64,000 nt of DNA, taken from the NCBI GenBank assembly GCA_016926235.1, contig JAFGOZ010000064.1:7415-71414 (forward strand), given 5' to 3'. The stretch comes from Bacteroidales bacterium (lineage in GTDB: Bacteria > Bacteroidota > Bacteroidia > Bacteroidales > UBA10428). Of this stretch, positions 13,258 to 21,828 are shown piece after piece. How positions within the stretch are numbered: the stretch's first letter is position 1; each line of letters starts with the position of its first letter. A model generated the notes under the pieces. It searched no databases, was not told the DNA's origin, and worked only from the letters and a program-made list of their open reading frames with translations. The translations under genes were made by a program, and so were the position numbers.

Positions 13258-15362
13258 TAGGATAGTTTTTTGATGGTATCTTCTAATTCTTTTACCTTTT
13301 TCTCCAAAGATTTCTCTTTTGTTGTGTAAAAGGCAAGTTCTCCTGTTAAACGTTCTATTTCTTTAATAGATTCTTCCTGACCTTCCGTTAATCGAAGTCC
13401 CTGGGACTGATCCACGGAAATGCCCAATATGTTTGGATTTTTAGTCAATTCATTAATGATAGGAATTTTAACAGTGTAAACGGTTTTTTCAATACCGTGG
13501 GGTGTGGATATTTTTTGCGTTGGAAGAGTAATTTTCTGGTTCTCATGTAATACTTTAAAATCTGATTCTTTGATAATCATTATTTCTTCCGGATTTGGAA
13601 GTATCTCGTCATCTGCTTTACCCATTATCTGCTCAGGCGTTAAGCCTATGAGCTTACAATGTTCCTGGTTTACAATAATATATCTTGAGTTGATATCTTT
13701 CACGAATATGGGGAATGGGAGGAGTTCAATGATCCGCCTAAGCATCAAAAGGTTTGCTTCAGCGTCAGTCCGCGATTTGCCCATTTCTTCCTGTGTAGCA
13801 GCAAGCTCTTCGAGGTTTTGCCGCATTTCTTCTTCCTGGGCGTTCATTTCTTCTGCCTGTTGTTTTGATTTTTCAAGTAATAAGCTGGTTTGTATGCTTA
13901 TTTTAACATTAGCAATTGTTCCTGCGATAGATTCACCTACTTTTTCAACAAATTCGATTTGAAAAGGTAAAAACTCTTTAAAAGATGCAATTTCAATAAC
14001 GCCAAATACTTTTTCATTAGAGATAAGTGGTATAATAAGTAATGTTGAAGGATTTGCATCACCGAGTCCAGATGTAACATATACATAATCCTGAGGCAGG
14101 TCTTTTATATATGTTGTTTCCTTTTCAAGGACACATCGGCCGATCAAACCTTCTCCCATCTCAATTCGTGTTTGCATCATTTTTCTTCTGTCGTAAGCAT
14201 AAGATGCAACCTGTTCGATGTGAATATCTGATTCAATGTCATCATTAATAAGGAACAAACCACCCTGGTTAGCTTCGAGATACAACACAAGATTGTGGAT
14301 AACATTATAGGAAAGTTCTTCAAGATTGTCGTTGTTTTTTCGAAGGATTTCTCCAAACATAGCCATTCCGTGTGTAGCCCAGTTTCGCTGCTCATCTTCT
14401 TCTTTCCTTTTTTTCTCTTCCTCAGCTGCAACTTTAAGTTCTTCTCTCATAGTAATAAGAGAATTTCCCAAAGCATCTTTTTCGCTCAGGGGTGTAAAGT
14501 CAGTATTATAATCACCCTTGCCAATGTGAGTAGCAAATTCAGATATAGCAATAAGTCCGCGAACCAGGGCATTTAATGCTTTTGACATTTGGCCTATTTC
14601 ATCTGTCCCTTCTTTGATTTCATTTTCAGGCATTATCCCTTTCGCCATTGAAAAGAGTGTACGTTTAATAAAATTGATAGGTCTGACTTGCGATCTTATT
14701 GTTACTATTGACACCATTAATGCAACAATAACCAAACCAATACCCATATATAGAATGATTTTATAAAGTTTTTCAAATGAGGCATTCATTTCAACACGGG
14801 CCTGGTCAACAATAATTCTTTGATCGTTTATAAAGGAATTAAGTCGTTTTAGAATACTTGAAGTAAGTTTTATAAGTTCCCCGTCTTCTTCGACCATTGG
14901 TTGCACTTCAAACAGCACCATAGGATCATTATAGCTTTCGAAACCGCTCAATTGCTCCATTATGAAATTGTGCATCCGAAATAAAGAATCATTAATTGCA
15001 TAATAAATGCTCTCATACTTGTTGCGATAATCCATGGTCCAGTTGGCAGACATTTTACTTAACTCCTGGTGTATTTTGGGAAAAGAAGTATGATGAAGTT
15101 GACGAAGTCTTAATTTATCCGGAGTGTCATCTTTCTTGTCTATGAAAACCCAGCTTTTGATAAGCATTTTAGAGTCGCTTATCATTTCCCTAAGCTCATT
15201 TAAATAGTCAACAGATGGTGAATATATTTCAGATATCCTCTTATTTACCTGAATACTGTCATTAAGTGTTTTTAATGTTAAGAAAGTATTTATAACAACA
15301 CCAAGTGTAAGTATTCCGAATCCTAATCCTATTTTCCCTGCAATCGAGAGGTTCCTTTTCAT
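13257..15362 (-). CDS. membrane sensor: 4HB-type periplasmic domain, HAMP, GAF, PAS, no output domain
   Basis: 701 residues. TM1 about 9-30, a helical periplasmic domain about 31-199 of the four-helix-bundle type, TM2 about 200-222, HAMP about 223-276 (PINFIKRTLFSMAKG ... DEIGQMSKALNALVRGL), a charged coiled coil, GAF about 335-485 (GLIGRCVLEKETTYIKDLP, LLIIPLISNEKVFGVIEIAS), a second coiled coil with EEMNAQEEEMRQNLEELAAT, PAS about 541-655 (LPFPIFVKDINSRYIIVNQE), and a last coiled coil. No histidine kinase, GGDEF, or methyl-accepting domain is present. The EEMNAQEEEMRQNLEEL linker recurs in Bacteroidota sensor proteins. It would pass a signal through partner proteins. Coupled by a 1-base overlap to the secreted gene downstream. 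Confidence 0.8.
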   Translation of the reverse strand: MKRNLSIAGKIGLGFGILTLGVVINTFLTLKTLNDSIQVNKRISEIYSPSVDYLNELREMISDSKMLIKSWVFIDKKDDTPDKLRLRQLHHTSFPKIHQELSKMSANWTMDYRNKYESIYYAINDSLFRMHNFIMEQLSGFESYNDPMVLFEVQPMVEEDGELIKLTSSILKRLNSFINDQRIIVDQARVEMNASFEKLYKIILYMGIGLVIVALMVSIVTIRSQVRPINFIKRTLFSMAKGIMPENEIKEGTDEIGQMSKALNALVRGLIAISEFATHIGKGDYNTDFTPLSEKDALGNSLITMREELKVAAEEEKKRKEEDEQRNWATHGMAMFGEILRKNNDNLEELSYNVIHNLVLYLEANQGGLFLINDDIESDIHIEQVASYAYDRRKMMQTRIEMGEGLIGRCVLEKETTYIKDLPQDYVYVTSGLGDANPSTLLIIPLISNEKVFGVIEIASFKEFLPFQIEFVEKVGESIAGTIANVKISIQTSLLLEKSKQQAEEMNAQEEEMRQNLEELAATQEEMGKSRTDAEANLLMLRRIIELLPFPIFVKDINSRYIIVNQEHCKLIGLTPEQIMGKADDEILPNPEEIMIIKESDFKVLHENQKITLPTQKISTPHGIEKTVYTVKIPIINELTKNPNILGISVDQSQGLRLTEGQEESIKEIERLTGELAFYTTKEKSLEKKVKELEDTIKKLS

Positions 15363-15582
15363 TATCCAGTCTTTTTGTATTGTACGATCCTTTGCATCAA
15401 TAAGTTTACAGATGCATATGAGCTAATTTATATTTAAATAGTAAATTGGTACAAAATAGTAAATATAATAAATAGAATTTAAAAAGTCTTTTTCATCGTA
15501 CAATAATTCACAAGTGCAATTCTTGTTTGATTACTTTTTATGTAAATATCCTTTTTCCACAAATATTTGACGGGGTAAGTAA

Positions 15583-16119
15583 TCAATAACTATTTTCATT
15601 AAAAGAGTTGAAAAACACGATTTCGTCCAAAGGTTTTCTCTTTGAGAGATGCCTGTTAATATCACATTCATCTTCCGGATATCCAAGGGGGAGCATTACT
15701 ATAGGTTCAATATGTTTTGGAAGGTTTAAAAGTTTCATAATTTTTACCGGATCAAAGTTGCATACCCAACATGTTGCTAAACCCAGGTTTGTTGCCGCCA
15801 GTGTCATATGATCAGTGGCAATTGCAATATCAATATCGGCATGATCTTTACCATCACTGCGTTTCCAGGATTTGTTATGATCACTGCATAAAAGAATAAC
15901 GATAGGTGCGGTTCTGAGCCATTCCCGGTGATAACATTCTTTTATTCCGCTCAAATAGGGCTCTTCGTCAAAAACAATAAAATGCCAGGGCTGGTAATTT
16001 ACTGCCGATGGAGCAATGCGACCCGCTTCTAATACTTGAAGCAAGGTGTCTTTATCAATTTTTCTGGAGGAAAATTTCCTGCATGAATACCTGCTTTTTG
16101 CCAGTTTATTGAATTCCAT
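15583..16119 (-). CDS. nitroreductase-family FMN oxidoreductase
   Basis: 178 residues. SRYSCRKFSSRKIDKDTLLQ and EAGRIAPSAVNYQPWHFIVF are the FMN-binding N-terminal motifs of the NfsB/FRase superfamily; ATDHMTLAATNLGLATCWV and MLPLGYPED are the later signatures. Short members such as this reduce nitroaromatics, quinones or flavins; the physiological substrate is unknown. A perfect 18-bp palindrome lies 17 bases upstream of the start. Confidence 0.88.
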   Translation of the reverse strand: MEFNKLAKSRYSCRKFSSRKIDKDTLLQVLEAGRIAPSAVNYQPWHFIVFDEEPYLSGIKECYHREWLRTAPIVILLCSDHNKSWKRSDGKDHADIDIAIATDHMTLAATNLGLATCWVCNFDPVKIMKLLNLPKHIEPIVMLPLGYPEDECDINRHLSKRKPLDEIVFFNSFNENSY

Positions 16120-16136
16120 AAGATTTTTTTTTGTAA

Positions 16137-16154
16137 AAATATAACGTTATATTT
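16137..16154. promoter_or_regulatory. 18-bp perfect palindrome before the nitroreductase gene
   Basis: AAATATAACGTTATATTT is perfectly self-complementary and lies 18-35 bases upstream of the nitroreductase ATG, where a promoter core would be. Likely operator of an unidentified repressor; AT-rich composition lowers its significance. Confidence 0.45.
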
Positions 16155-16252
16155 GAACAAAGCAATAAAAAAGTACATTAGCTAAGAAAATATAGCATAT
16201 TTGAAAAGGAAACTTTAACATTTGTTTAACAGTTAATTTGCAGATAATTATC

Positions 16253-16260
16253 TAATTTTG
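16253..16260 (+). promoter_or_regulatory. -7 promoter box of the Cys/Lys-rich peptide gene
   Basis: TAATTTTG, exact TAnnTTTG match, 28 bases before the ATG at 16289. Confidence 0.5.
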
Positions 16261-16288
16261 ATTTGGAATAAATAAAAATAATAGTATT

Positions 16289-16558
16289 ATGAAAAAAATA
16301 TTTGTTTTATTAGCATTAGTAGCTTTTACAGGTACCATTGTTGTATCTGCAGTTACAACCAAAGGAGAGGAAGTTGTATCAGTATATAACAATCCGGTTC
16401 AAAATATTCTACAATCAGCAGATCAGGGATATCAGCCAACAGATACCATTAAATCTGAATGTCCTAAAAAAGCAGCTGAGGGTGATAAAAAATGTTCTCC
16501 TGATTGCAAAAAGAAATCTAGTGAGAAAAAATCAGAGTGTCCGAAGAATGCTGAATAA
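16289..16558 (+). CDS. small exported Cys/Lys-rich protein
   Basis: 89 residues. Signal peptide MKKIFVLLALVAFTGTIVVS with cleavage near SAVT. The mature protein is about 65 residues; its last 35 are rich in Lys, Ser and Cys, with four Cys in the pattern ECPKKAAEGDKKCSPDCKKK and a repeated ECPK/ECPKN. Looks like a small metal-binding or disulfide-bonded periplasmic peptide. Own promoter and own terminator, so it is monocistronic. No family recognised. Confidence 0.7.
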   Translation: MKKIFVLLALVAFTGTIVVSAVTTKGEEVVSVYNNPVQNILQSADQGYQPTDTIKSECPKKAAEGDKKCSPDCKKKSSEKKSECPKNAE

Positions 16559-16589
16559 TTAGATACTAACAGCCTAATATTTTTTGAAG

Positions 16590-16614
16590 GACCTCTGAAA
16601 GGAGGTCTTTTTTT
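16590..16614 (+). terminator. terminator of the Cys/Lys-rich peptide gene
   Basis: GACCTC (16590-16595), loop TGAAAG, GAGGTC (16602-16607), then seven T. Begins 31 bases after the stop. Confidence 0.85.
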
Positions 16615-16661
16615 GTATTATATCCACTATAAAAATTCCATTATTCATGATGTGTTTTCAT

Positions 16662-16669
16662 TATCTTTG
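16662..16669 (+). promoter_or_regulatory. -7 promoter box of the flavodiiron gene
   Basis: TATCTTTG, exact TAnnTTTG match, 36 bases before the ATG at 16706. Its position rules out the earlier in-frame ATG at 16613. Confidence 0.55.
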
Positions 16670-16705
16670 TTCATCTCATATTATTTTAGAAAAATTGTAA
16701 ACTGG

Positions 16706-17923
16706 ATGCGTATGAATAACAAAAAAATATTGGAAGTAACAAAAGATGTAAAGTGGATTGGAGTTTTAGATTTTGATATTGTGACATTTGATATTGTTAT
16801 GGAAACAAAGTATGGCACGACCTACAATTCATATTTTATAAATGCAAAGAAGAAGGCGGTGGTTGAAACGGTTAAGGAGAAATTTAAAGATGTATATTTT
16901 GAGAAATTGGTGCAGCTAACGAATCCTGCTGACATTGAGTATATTATATGTAATCATACTGAGCCCGATCATTCAGGTTCAGTAAAGCATTTACTGGAAA
17001 TTGCGCCCAATGCCACAGTTGTTGGTAGTGGCCAGGCCATAAATTATCTTACCGAGATGATTGCTAAGCCTTTCAAATCCATGAAGGTAAAGGACGGAGA
17101 CATCATTGATCTCGGAAACAAAAAGCTCAGGGTAATTGGTGCACCAAACCTGCATTGGCCCGATTCTATTTATACTTACCTTGAAGAAGACAAAATTCTC
17201 TTTACCTGCGACTCATTTGGTGCCCATTTTTGTGATGAAGAAATGTATGATGATAAAGTGGGTGATTATACTGATGCATTCAAATATTATTTTGATGTCA
17301 TACTTAAACCTTTCAGCAAGTTTATGTTGAAAGCCATTGAAAAGATTCGCCCGCTGGATATTACTGCAATATGTACCGGGCACGGTCCTGTATTGAGATC
17401 GACATGGAAAGAAAAGGTTGCCTTATCTGAAAAATATTCAAATCTTTATCTGGCTGACTGTGAAGGACAAAAACCTGTTGTTCTGGTTGCCTACGTGTCA
17501 GCTTACGGATTTACCGGACAAATGGCAGAGCAAATTGCCGAAGGAATTAAATCAGAAGGAGGAAATCCCGAAGTTGTTGATATTGAAAATATTCTTTTAG
17601 GTGACCTTGATGAAAAGCTGGTGAAAAGCAAAGGGATAGTTCTGGGGTCCCCCACAATCAACCAAAATACATTATTGCCTGTTTATAAGATGTTTGCATT
17701 AATTAACCCGATACGTGATAAAGGGAAATTAGCCGCTTCGTTTGGTTCATATGGCTGGAGTGGCGAAGCCGTTGGTATTATAGATGCAAACCTGAAAGCA
17801 TTAAAGTTGAAGCTGGCATTTGAAGGGAAAGCAGCCAAGTTTGTTCCATATAATGGTAAAGCAGAGGATTTTGTAAACTTTGGGAAGGAATTTGCAAAAC
17901 AACTGGTTGCTGAACAAGCATGA
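16706..17923 (+). CDS. flavodiiron protein (FprA / A-type flavoprotein)
   Basis: 405 residues. Reduces O2 to water and/or NO to N2O in the cytoplasm, protecting anaerobes. The N-terminal metallo-beta-lactamase-like domain has the di-iron ligand set: NHTEPDHSGS (H-x-E-x-D-H), then SFGAHFCDE and CTGHGPVLRS (Asp and His ligands). The C-terminal flavodoxin domain starts at about residue 260 (VLVAYVSAYGFTGQMAEQIA) with the FMN phosphate loop. No rubredoxin or flavin-reductase fusion, so it is a class A enzyme needing an external rubredoxin-type donor, not seen here. Start chosen at 16706 because the frame's earlier ATG at 16613 lies in the preceding terminator and before the -7 box. A 26-codon ORF overlaps its stop codon. 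Confidence 0.92.
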   Translation: MRMNNKKILEVTKDVKWIGVLDFDIVTFDIVMETKYGTTYNSYFINAKKKAVVETVKEKFKDVYFEKLVQLTNPADIEYIICNHTEPDHSGSVKHLLEIAPNATVVGSGQAINYLTEMIAKPFKSMKVKDGDIIDLGNKKLRVIGAPNLHWPDSIYTYLEEDKILFTCDSFGAHFCDEEMYDDKVGDYTDAFKYYFDVILKPFSKFMLKAIEKIRPLDITAICTGHGPVLRSTWKEKVALSEKYSNLYLADCEGQKPVVLVAYVSAYGFTGQMAEQIAEGIKSEGGNPEVVDIENILLGDLDEKLVKSKGIVLGSPTINQNTLLPVYKMFALINPIRDKGKLAASFGSYGWSGEAVGIIDANLKALKLKLAFEGKAAKFVPYNGKAEDFVNFGKEFAKQLVAEQA

Positions 17924-18000
17924 ATAGTGGTCTCGTCATAATACTCTTTGCGTTCATTGCGATACTTTTCGGCCTTTTCGTGAAAAAGTATTGTTTCTAA
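17920..18000 (+). CDS. putative 26-residue membrane micro-protein overlapping the flavodiiron stop
   Basis: ATG at 17920 overlaps the flavodiiron stop in an ATGA junction. The product MNSGLVIILFAFIAILFGLF then VKKYCF has one clean hydrophobic helix (about residues 5-20) followed by two Lys and a C-terminal Cys, the layout of a single-pass small membrane protein with a positive cytoplasmic end. Its stop overlaps the tail of the convergent rlmD gene. Supported only by the coupling junction and amphipathic order; it could be chance. Confidence 0.4.
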   Translation: MNSGLVIILFAFIAILFGLFVKKYCF

Positions 18001-19409
18001 AACTTTTCTAATAAAACAACATTTTCCACATGATCCGTATGAGGAAACATATCCACCGGCTGGGCTTTAGCCATTTTGTATCTTTCAGAGAGTAAGGCAA
18101 TATCTCTTGCTTGTGTGGCGGGGTTACAACTTACGTATACAATTCTTTCCGCATCGCAGTATATAAGCGCATCGATCACATCCTTATGAACTCCGGCACG
18201 TGGGGGATCAAGTATGACGACATCCGGTTTGCCCTGTTCATTAATGAATTTTTCACTCAAAATATCTTTCATGTCACCGGCAAAGAAAGAAGTATTGGTA
18301 ATACCATTTAATTCAGAATTTGTTTTTGCATCTTCAATTGCCTCAGGAACATACTCGATACCAATGACTTTTTTAGCATAACGGGCAATAAAATTTGCAA
18401 TAGTCCCGGTTCCGGTGTACAGGTCATATACTATTTCAGTCCCTGTTAATCCGGCATAATTCCGGGTAATTTCATATAAATTTAAACCTTGTTCCGTATT
18501 GGTCTGAAAAAAGGATTTAGGCCCGATTTTGTAACGCAAACCGTCCAATTCTTCAAAAATATGATCCCTGCCCGAAAACAGGATGATATCCTGGTCATCA
18601 ATAGTGTCATTGGCCTTTTGGTTTACAACATACATAAGCGATGTTATTTCCGGAAACTGTTTTTTCAGAAAAGACATCACACCTTCAATTTCCTGTTCGT
18701 CATTCCTGAAAAAACATACAATAAGCATTAACTCACCGATAGATGACGTGCGGATGATGAGGTTACGCAACAATCCCTGCTTTTCCCTAATGTCATAAAA
18801 TGACAACTCATGGTCAATAGCCCATTGCTTAAGGGCCAGACGGATAGTATTTGACGGATCTTTTTGAAGGTAACACTTTTCAATGTCCAGAACCTTGTCA
18901 AACATGCGTGGAATGTGAAACCCCAGGGCATTTCGATCATCAAAATCATGCCCGCTTTGTATTTCCTGTTGTGTAAGCCAACGTTTATTTGAAAAAGTGA
19001 ATTCAAGTTTATTCCTATAATACGTTGTATTAGAAGAAGGTACAATATCTAAAATGTTTTCAGCCGGAGCTTTGCCAATTCTTGTCAGGTTTGCAGCTAC
19101 GCGATTTTGTTTGAACTTAAGCTGAGCTTCGTATTTCATATATTGCCATTTGCATCCGCCACAAACCCCAAAATGACTGCAAAATGGCTCCTGACGTAAT
19201 TCTGAGTATGAGTGCCATGCAACCACCTGCCCTTCGTAATATTTCTTTCTTTTTTTTCGAACTTGTATGTCAACAATATCACCTGGTACCGCATTATTTA
19301 CAAAAACAACCGGACCTTCTTCTGATTTTGCAACCGCTTTACCTTCGTCTGCGATGTCTGTAATCAGAACTTTCTCAATAAGTTTGGTATTCTTTTTCTT
19401 GTTACTCAT
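17997..19409 (-). CDS. rlmD: 23S rRNA (uracil-1939-C5) methyltransferase RlmD-type (TrmA/RumA family)
   Basis: 470 residues. An N-terminal TRAM/OB domain (about 10-70) precedes the [4Fe-4S] motif CSHFGVCGGCKWQ (with an earlier or later fourth Cys near KCYLQ). The SAM domain has SFFQTNTEQ, YDLYTGTGTIANFIA, VVILDPPRAG and the catalytic Cys in IVYVSCNPAT. Family members make m5U in 23S rRNA or tRNA; the Fe-S motif favours RlmD/RlmCD. A -7 box ends 9 bases before the ATG, implying an almost leaderless mRNA. Confidence 0.9.
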   Translation of the reverse strand: MSNKKKNTKLIEKVLITDIADEGKAVAKSEEGPVVFVNNAVPGDIVDIQVRKKRKKYYEGQVVAWHSYSELRQEPFCSHFGVCGGCKWQYMKYEAQLKFKQNRVAANLTRIGKAPAENILDIVPSSNTTYYRNKLEFTFSNKRWLTQQEIQSGHDFDDRNALGFHIPRMFDKVLDIEKCYLQKDPSNTIRLALKQWAIDHELSFYDIREKQGLLRNLIIRTSSIGELMLIVCFFRNDEQEIEGVMSFLKKQFPEITSLMYVVNQKANDTIDDQDIILFSGRDHIFEELDGLRYKIGPKSFFQTNTEQGLNLYEITRNYAGLTGTEIVYDLYTGTGTIANFIARYAKKVIGIEYVPEAIEDAKTNSELNGITNTSFFAGDMKDILSEKFINEQGKPDVVILDPPRAGVHKDVIDALIYCDAERIVYVSCNPATQARDIALLSERYKMAKAQPVDMFPHTDHVENVVLLEKF

Positions 19410-19417
19410 CAGGTGTG

Positions 19418-19425
19418 CAAAGGTA
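19418..19425 (-). promoter_or_regulatory. -7 promoter box of rlmD
   Basis: Minus-strand TACCTTTG, exact TAnnTTTG match. Only 8 bases separate it from the ATG at 19409, so the transcript would start within 1-3 bases of the start codon. Confidence 0.5.
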
Positions 19426-19589
19426 GTGTTTTGTGATTGGTAAACAAGTAAAAAAGCATGTTGAAATGAGTAAAGTTATTTAAATATCAAACAACCGTAA
19501 AGTTGATTTTTAATGAAAAATGGTGTAACTTAATGTCTGTTTAGAAAAACCAAAAGACTTTAAAATACTTAAAATGGGAGGAATGAATT

Positions 19590-20405
19590 ATGAAAACTTT
19601 ATTACTTAGGAATGTTGTTTTGTTGATGTCCGTTGTTGTTGTTTTTGGCTGTAAAAATAATGCAAAAACTGAAAATGTATCGGAAAATGTTGACTCAACG
19701 CGCGTTGAAGCTATCAGTGAAGATTGCAGTACTGTTCATTGGGGATATGAAGGCCATGAAGCACCTGAAAACTGGCCCAATTTGTGTTCTGCATTTACAC
19801 CGTGCGGAGGAGAGTCCCAGTCCCCTATAAACATTGAAAACCCTGTTACAGGCACTTCTCTTACAGCACTTGATTTTGAGTATACGACCACCCCGGTGAA
19901 TATTGTCAATAACGGTCATACTGTGCAGTTTAATGTTTCAGATGGCAGTAAGCTTATTATAAATGGAAAAGAATATACACTCCTTCAGTACCATTTTCAT
20001 GGATTGAGCGAACACACAGTGGGAGGAGAGCACTATCCACTTGAGGTTCACTTTGTTCACAAACATGCAGATAATGATTTTGCTGTTGTTGGTATATTTT
20101 TTAAGGAAGGAGAGGAGAATGCCTTGTTTAAACAGTATCTTGAAAAATTCCCAAAAACAAAAGGAGACTACTCGGAAGATGCGAAAATTGATTTAATGGG
20201 CCTCTTACCAAAGGATCAATCATACTATTATTACAGTGGCTCGCTTACAACACCACCATGCTCAGAAATTGTAAGCTGGTATGTATTAAGTACTCCACTT
20301 ACAGCATCTGCAGAGCAGATAGCTGAATTTTCAGAAATATTACATAGCAATTATCGTCCGGTAATGCCGCTGAATGACAGGATCATCTATTCGTTTCAAA
20401 ATTAA
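19590..20405 (+). CDS. alpha-class carbonic anhydrase, lipoprotein
   Basis: 271 residues. Signal peptide with lipobox VVVFGC (Cys21-22 region), so it is an outer/periplasmic-membrane lipoprotein that hydrates CO2. Alpha-CA motifs: HWGYEGHEAPENWP, QSPINIENP, the zinc histidines in LLQYHFHGLSEH and PLEVHFVHKH, and SLTTPPCSEIVSW near the C-terminus. Two Cys (in LCSAF and PPCSE) match the usual disulfide. An uncommon Shine-Dalgarno GGGAGGA (19576-19582) sits 7 bases before the ATG. Lipocalin gene follows after 7 bases. Confidence 0.95.
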   Translation: MKTLLLRNVVLLMSVVVVFGCKNNAKTENVSENVDSTRVEAISEDCSTVHWGYEGHEAPENWPNLCSAFTPCGGESQSPINIENPVTGTSLTALDFEYTTTPVNIVNNGHTVQFNVSDGSKLIINGKEYTLLQYHFHGLSEHTVGGEHYPLEVHFVHKHADNDFAVVGIFFKEGEENALFKQYLEKFPKTKGDYSEDAKIDLMGLLPKDQSYYYYSGSLTTPPCSEIVSWYVLSTPLTASAEQIAEFSEILHSNYRPVMPLNDRIIYSFQN

Positions 20406-20412
20406 TTACAGG

Positions 20413-20970
20413 ATGAAATCCTGGAAGACATGCATTATTCAATTAAATTTGACGGTTATCATCTTTTCATTCACTTGTCTGTCATCGTGCGGACAAAAAC
20501 AAGAACCAATGGTTGAGACCGTTAAAAATGTTGATATAAACCGCTATATGGGGACCTGGTATGAGATTGCCAGGTTTCCGCATAGCTTTGAAAAAGGCCT
20601 GGTTGGAGTTACTGCAACTTATACATTGAGGAAGGATGGTAAAATTGATGTGCTTAACCAGGGATATAAGGGCTCGCTAAACGGTAAACACAGCAAGGCT
20701 ACTGCCAAAGCCAAGATTCCCAATCCCGATGATCCCGGAAAGCTCAAGGTGTATTTTTTCTTCCTGTTTGGTGCCGATTATTTTATTCTTGAATTGGACC
20801 AGGAAAATTATCAATGGGCACTGGTGGGCAGTTCATCAATGAACTATTTGTGGATACTTTCCAGACAACCGCTTATGGATGAGGGAGTATATCAGATGCT
20901 TTTAAATAAGGCTAAAGAAAGAGGATATGATACCAGAAAACTAATTGAGGTTGAACAGAAAGAGCTATGA
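20413..20970 (+). CDS. blc: outer-membrane lipocalin (Blc family)
   Basis: 185 residues from the ATG at 20413; an upstream in-frame ATG at 20374 would overlap the carbonic anhydrase gene and hide the signal peptide. Lipobox LSSC makes it a lipoprotein. Lipocalin motifs: NVDINRYMGTWYEIARFPHS (SCR1, GxW), KAKIPNPDDPGKLKVYFF, YFILELDQENYQWALVGSSS (SCR2-like) and LWILSRQP. Blc proteins bind lysophospholipids/fatty acids. Cotranscribed with the carbonic anhydrase. Confidence 0.92.
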   Translation: MKSWKTCIIQLNLTVIIFSFTCLSSCGQKQEPMVETVKNVDINRYMGTWYEIARFPHSFEKGLVGVTATYTLRKDGKIDVLNQGYKGSLNGKHSKATAKAKIPNPDDPGKLKVYFFFLFGADYFILELDQENYQWALVGSSSMNYLWILSRQPLMDEGVYQMLLNKAKERGYDTRKLIEVEQKEL

Positions 20971-20988
20971 AGGATATTTGTTTTTGCC

Positions 20989-21351
20989 TTATTCTACCAG
21001 CCAATCCTTTGCTTCTTCCAAAGTATTAAATGGTTTCATTCCATTAGATCCAATTATAAGGTTGTAGGCTTGCAGAAGGATTTTTCTTGCCGGATTATCT
21101 ACACCTACAATAGCTCTTTTTTTCGCTGTCCTTGGTGTTTCCCTGGCTACTTTTTTTGCTTCGTTCATAAAATTTGAAGTAGCAAAAGCATTCTTGAGGT
21201 TAGTTAGTTGCAGATAGCCTGGTTGTTCTTTCAATATTTCCTGTTGAGCTTTTTTAAGGATAGCGACCATTTCCTCTTCATTTGCACAACCATCATAGTC
21301 GATAAAAAAGATTTCTTTTCCTTTGTGTTCTATCTTGCTTATTCCAGCCAT
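20989..21351 (-). CDS. SpoIIAA-like (STAS/CRAL-TRIO fold) protein, paralogue 2
   Basis: 120 residues, cytosolic. Matches the gene at 8194-8547 in layout: N-terminal ISKIEHKGKEIFFIDYDGC, central NAFATSNFMNEAKKVARET, and NPARKILLQAYNLIIGSNGM, ending with a short EEAKDWLVE helix. Convergent with the lipocalin gene. No Shine-Dalgarno, unlike paralogue 1. Function unknown. Confidence 0.7.
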   Translation of the reverse strand: MAGISKIEHKGKEIFFIDYDGCANEEEMVAILKKAQQEILKEQPGYLQLTNLKNAFATSNFMNEAKKVARETPRTAKKRAIVGVDNPARKILLQAYNLIIGSNGMKPFNTLEEAKDWLVE

Positions 21352-21443
21352 AACTATTTGATTTATATGTTTATTCTTACTTTTCTAAAAGTTAATAACG
21401 TTTAATTTTCAAAAAGGTTATATTCCTTTTGGTCAATATCTAC

Positions 21444-21755
21444 TTATTTTTCCTTCAGGCTTACTTCATTAGTGCAGCCTGTAAATTTCCCCACGCAAAT
21501 GAGTTCAGCCTGACAATGCGGGCAGGATAATGGAATTTCATAGTCTGACATGGCAAATTTTTCGTAAATCAATCTTACCGGCTCAAAGCATGAAGGACAA
21601 TCGAGATCTGTAAACCCTACATTTCGTGGCAATGCTATCTTTTTGTCAATTATTCTCCAGTTTTCCTCAGGTGAAGCCAGGTTGGTAAATTCCTGCATAT
21701 TATCTGAAGATTTTACAAGATTTCTTATTTGATGATTTAATTCCTCAGCGTTCAT
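21444..21755 (-). CDS. small protein with two CxxC zinc-ribbon knuckles
   Basis: 103 residues. The N-terminal half is helical and charged; the C-terminal half holds DLDCPSCFEPVRLIYEKF and LSCPHCQAELICVG, two CxxC knuckles about 27 residues apart, a rubredoxin-like zinc ribbon; a fifth Cys follows in FTGC. No family recognised. Confidence 0.65.
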   Translation of the reverse strand: MNAEELNHQIRNLVKSSDNMQEFTNLASPEENWRIIDKKIALPRNVGFTDLDCPSCFEPVRLIYEKFAMSDYEIPLSCPHCQAELICVGKFTGCTNEVSLKEK

Positions 21756-21828
21756 TGCTGTACAATGGGAAAATTCATAATTAAAGTTAGCAACATTTTA
21801 TTATTTTCACTACTTTAAATATTATACA

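Noticed and set aside
16613..16705. N-terminal extension of the flavodiiron protein from an ATG at 16613
   Set aside because: That ATG lies in the T-tract of the preceding terminator and upstream of the -7 box at 16662; the family does not have such a leader.
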